Below are positions 56,291-57,319 of a DNA stretch of 57,319 bases, piece after piece. The notes under the pieces are model-generated. The model saw only the letters and a program-made list of their open reading frames with translations, was not told where the DNA came from and did not search any database. The stretch is from SUG2458 sp051872335 (GTDB taxonomy: Bacteria; Bacillota_I; Bacilli_A; RFN20; CAG-826): NCBI GenBank assembly GCA_051872335.1, contig JBJEDT010000055.1:1-57319 (forward strand), read 5' to 3'. The position numbers and the translations under genes were made by a program. Each line of letters opens with the position of its first letter. The stretch's first letter is position 1.

Positions 56291-57259
56291 TTAAATATTT
56301 TTAATAGATTTTTCATAAAGTTCGCTTCTATTATTAACTTTAAGTTTTTTAAATATACTTGATGTGTGCTTCCGAACTGCACTTTCTGTTATATAAAGAT
56401 TTATGGCAATATCTTTTCTTCTTTCACCTTGCAGGATATGTTTTAATATTTCTTTTTCTCTATTTGTTAGTTTATTGATATCGCTCCAATTTGTAAAAGT
56501 TAAAGCTATTTGTTCTTCAGTTAAGCGATCAGTAAACTCTAGAACCGACATATCAACAGTAATAGTTTTATTCTTATTCAGAGTTTTACCTTTTATGTAT
56601 TCATATTCTTTTAACATTGCATATAGCATCAATAATAATGCTTCATCTATTACATAACTAATGCATAAAAATTCAAATTCGTTATCTAAAAATTGTTCAA
56701 TAAACCATACTAGTATATTACCAAACACAAGAATTAACATAAAGATTGCATGAGTCTTAGGAACTGTACTTGTTTTCTTAAATGTAGAATAAATTATAAT
56801 AATTATCATTGATAACATGTATCCAAAAAGATAAATATAATATAAATTGTGTAGTGGCCCATATTCTTTTATTAAATAAGAACCCGAACTAGTTATTTCA
56901 AGTTCAACACTTTTATAATAAATAGGAAGATAACCACCACTTGTAGCAATAAATAAAATTATTAAGCCTAATCCTAATAATCCATAAAATAAAGGTTTTA
57001 TTTTTTTTATTTTACAAATATCAAATACAAGCATTAACATAAAAAATGGTAAAAACACACTACCAAGATATGAAATACTATTACTGATAAGTGCTAATGT
57101 TAAAGTTTTAGATAATGAAAGAATAAAATACCCTGTATTGCAAGTAAATATTGAACAAAATAATAAAGTTAGCCATATTTCTCTTTTCTTATTAATAATA
57201 AAATATATGATTAATAAAATAAGTGAAAGTAGAAAGGCTATTCCATAAAAAATTGTCAT
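56291..57259 (-). CDS. Membrane-bound LuxR-type transcription regulator (7TM-HTH)
   Basis: 322-aa one-component regulator. Residues 1-220 hold about seven hydrophobic helices arranged like the N-terminal 7TM sensor region of some histidine kinases, with an extracytoplasmic loop around 110-140. Residues about 255-318 are a LuxR/NarL helix-turn-helix: LTNREKEILKHILQG, then ITESAVRKHTSSIFKKLKV. There is no kinase or receiver domain, so the sensor appears coupled straight to DNA binding. It has its own terminator; the lipoprotein gene downstream is its likely target. Ligand unknown. The ribosome site is weak (AAGG). The 60 bases beyond its start show nothing further. Confidence 0.8.
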   Translation of the reverse strand: MTIFYGIAFLLSLILLIIYFIINKKREIWLTLLFCSIFTCNTGYFILSLSKTLTLALISNSISYLGSVFLPFFMLMLVFDICKIKKIKPLFYGLLGLGLIILFIATSGGYLPIYYKSVELEITSSGSYLIKEYGPLHNLYYIYLFGYMLSMIIIIIYSTFKKTSTVPKTHAIFMLILVFGNILVWFIEQFLDNEFEFLCISYVIDEALLLMLYAMLKEYEYIKGKTLNKNKTITVDMSVLEFTDRLTEEQIALTFTNWSDINKLTNREKEILKHILQGERRKDIAINLYITESAVRKHTSSIFKKLKVNNRSELYEKSIKNI

Positions 57260-57319
57260 ATAAACCTTGTATTATAAAATTACTCAAAGATATGAATAAC
57301 TTTATAACTTTTCCTTTCT

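Overview
The window is AT-rich DNA from a low-GC Gram-positive bacterium (Bacillota) that uses the standard genetic code, since tryptophans I checked are read from TGG. The core sporulation genes spo0A, spoIIGA, sigE, sigG and spoIVB place it in an endospore-forming lineage. Several blocks keep the Bacillus subtilis gene order but with many genes missing between them. Together with the AT content and tight packing this suggests a reduced-genome member of Bacilli (Erysipelotrichia-like or the uncultured RF39/RFN20-type gut groups). I cannot fix the taxon without a search. No rRNA, tRNA, CRISPR array, insertion sequence or phage gene was seen; this is chromosomal core with a carbohydrate section in the middle.

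Layout. 0.2-7.5 kb, minus strand: spoIIGA-sigE-sigG-sepF, then a T-box leader and ileS-lspA-rluD. 7.6-13.7 kb, minus: asp23 family-nusB-xseA-xseB-dxs-spoIVB-spo0A. 13.8-16.2 kb, minus: tkt and a small protein that resembles the sporulation replication inhibitor SirA. 16.3-22.4 kb, minus: apt-relA, then a T-box leader and hisS-aspS; HisS ends in an unusual Cys/His-rich tail. 22.6-26.8 kb, minus: glycogen branching enzyme and phosphorylase. 26.9-32.5 kb: ZIP metal transporter (-), acetate kinase (+), alpha-glucosidase (-) and a divergent GPH-family sugar symporter (+). 32.5-38.9 kb, minus: alpha-galactosidase-galT-galM, then a glycolipid glycosyltransferase and a PlsC acyltransferase. 39-48.9 kb, plus: NrnA-type phosphoesterase, a WG-repeat lipoprotein, dnaE, polA and a fused mutM-coaE gene. 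48.9-51.1 kb, minus: helicase loaders dnaB-dnaI. 51.4-54.7 kb, plus: pfkA, pyk and a DegV-family protein. 54.9-57.3 kb, minus: a seven-helix membrane LuxR-type regulator followed by a Cys/His-rich lipoprotein.

How the parts work together. The metabolic genes describe a fermenter of alpha-glucosides, alpha-galactosides and stored glycogen through glycolysis (pfkA, pyk), with ATP gained at acetate kinase. The sporulation genes cover initiation (Spo0A, possibly SirA), the mother-cell step (SpoIIGA cleaving pro-SigE) and the forespore step (SigG, and SpoIVB signalling). The two aminoacyl-tRNA synthetase operons are controlled by T-box riboswitches that share almost the same terminator/antiterminator domain.

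The observations most worth following are: the metal-binding-like tail of HisS (also a run of His codons just before aspS); an overlapping Asp/His specifier candidate in its leader; the MutM-CoaE fusion; the SirA-like gene; and the membrane LuxR regulator with a two-site 11-bp-phased operator candidate in front of a lipoprotein carrying four CxxC pairs.
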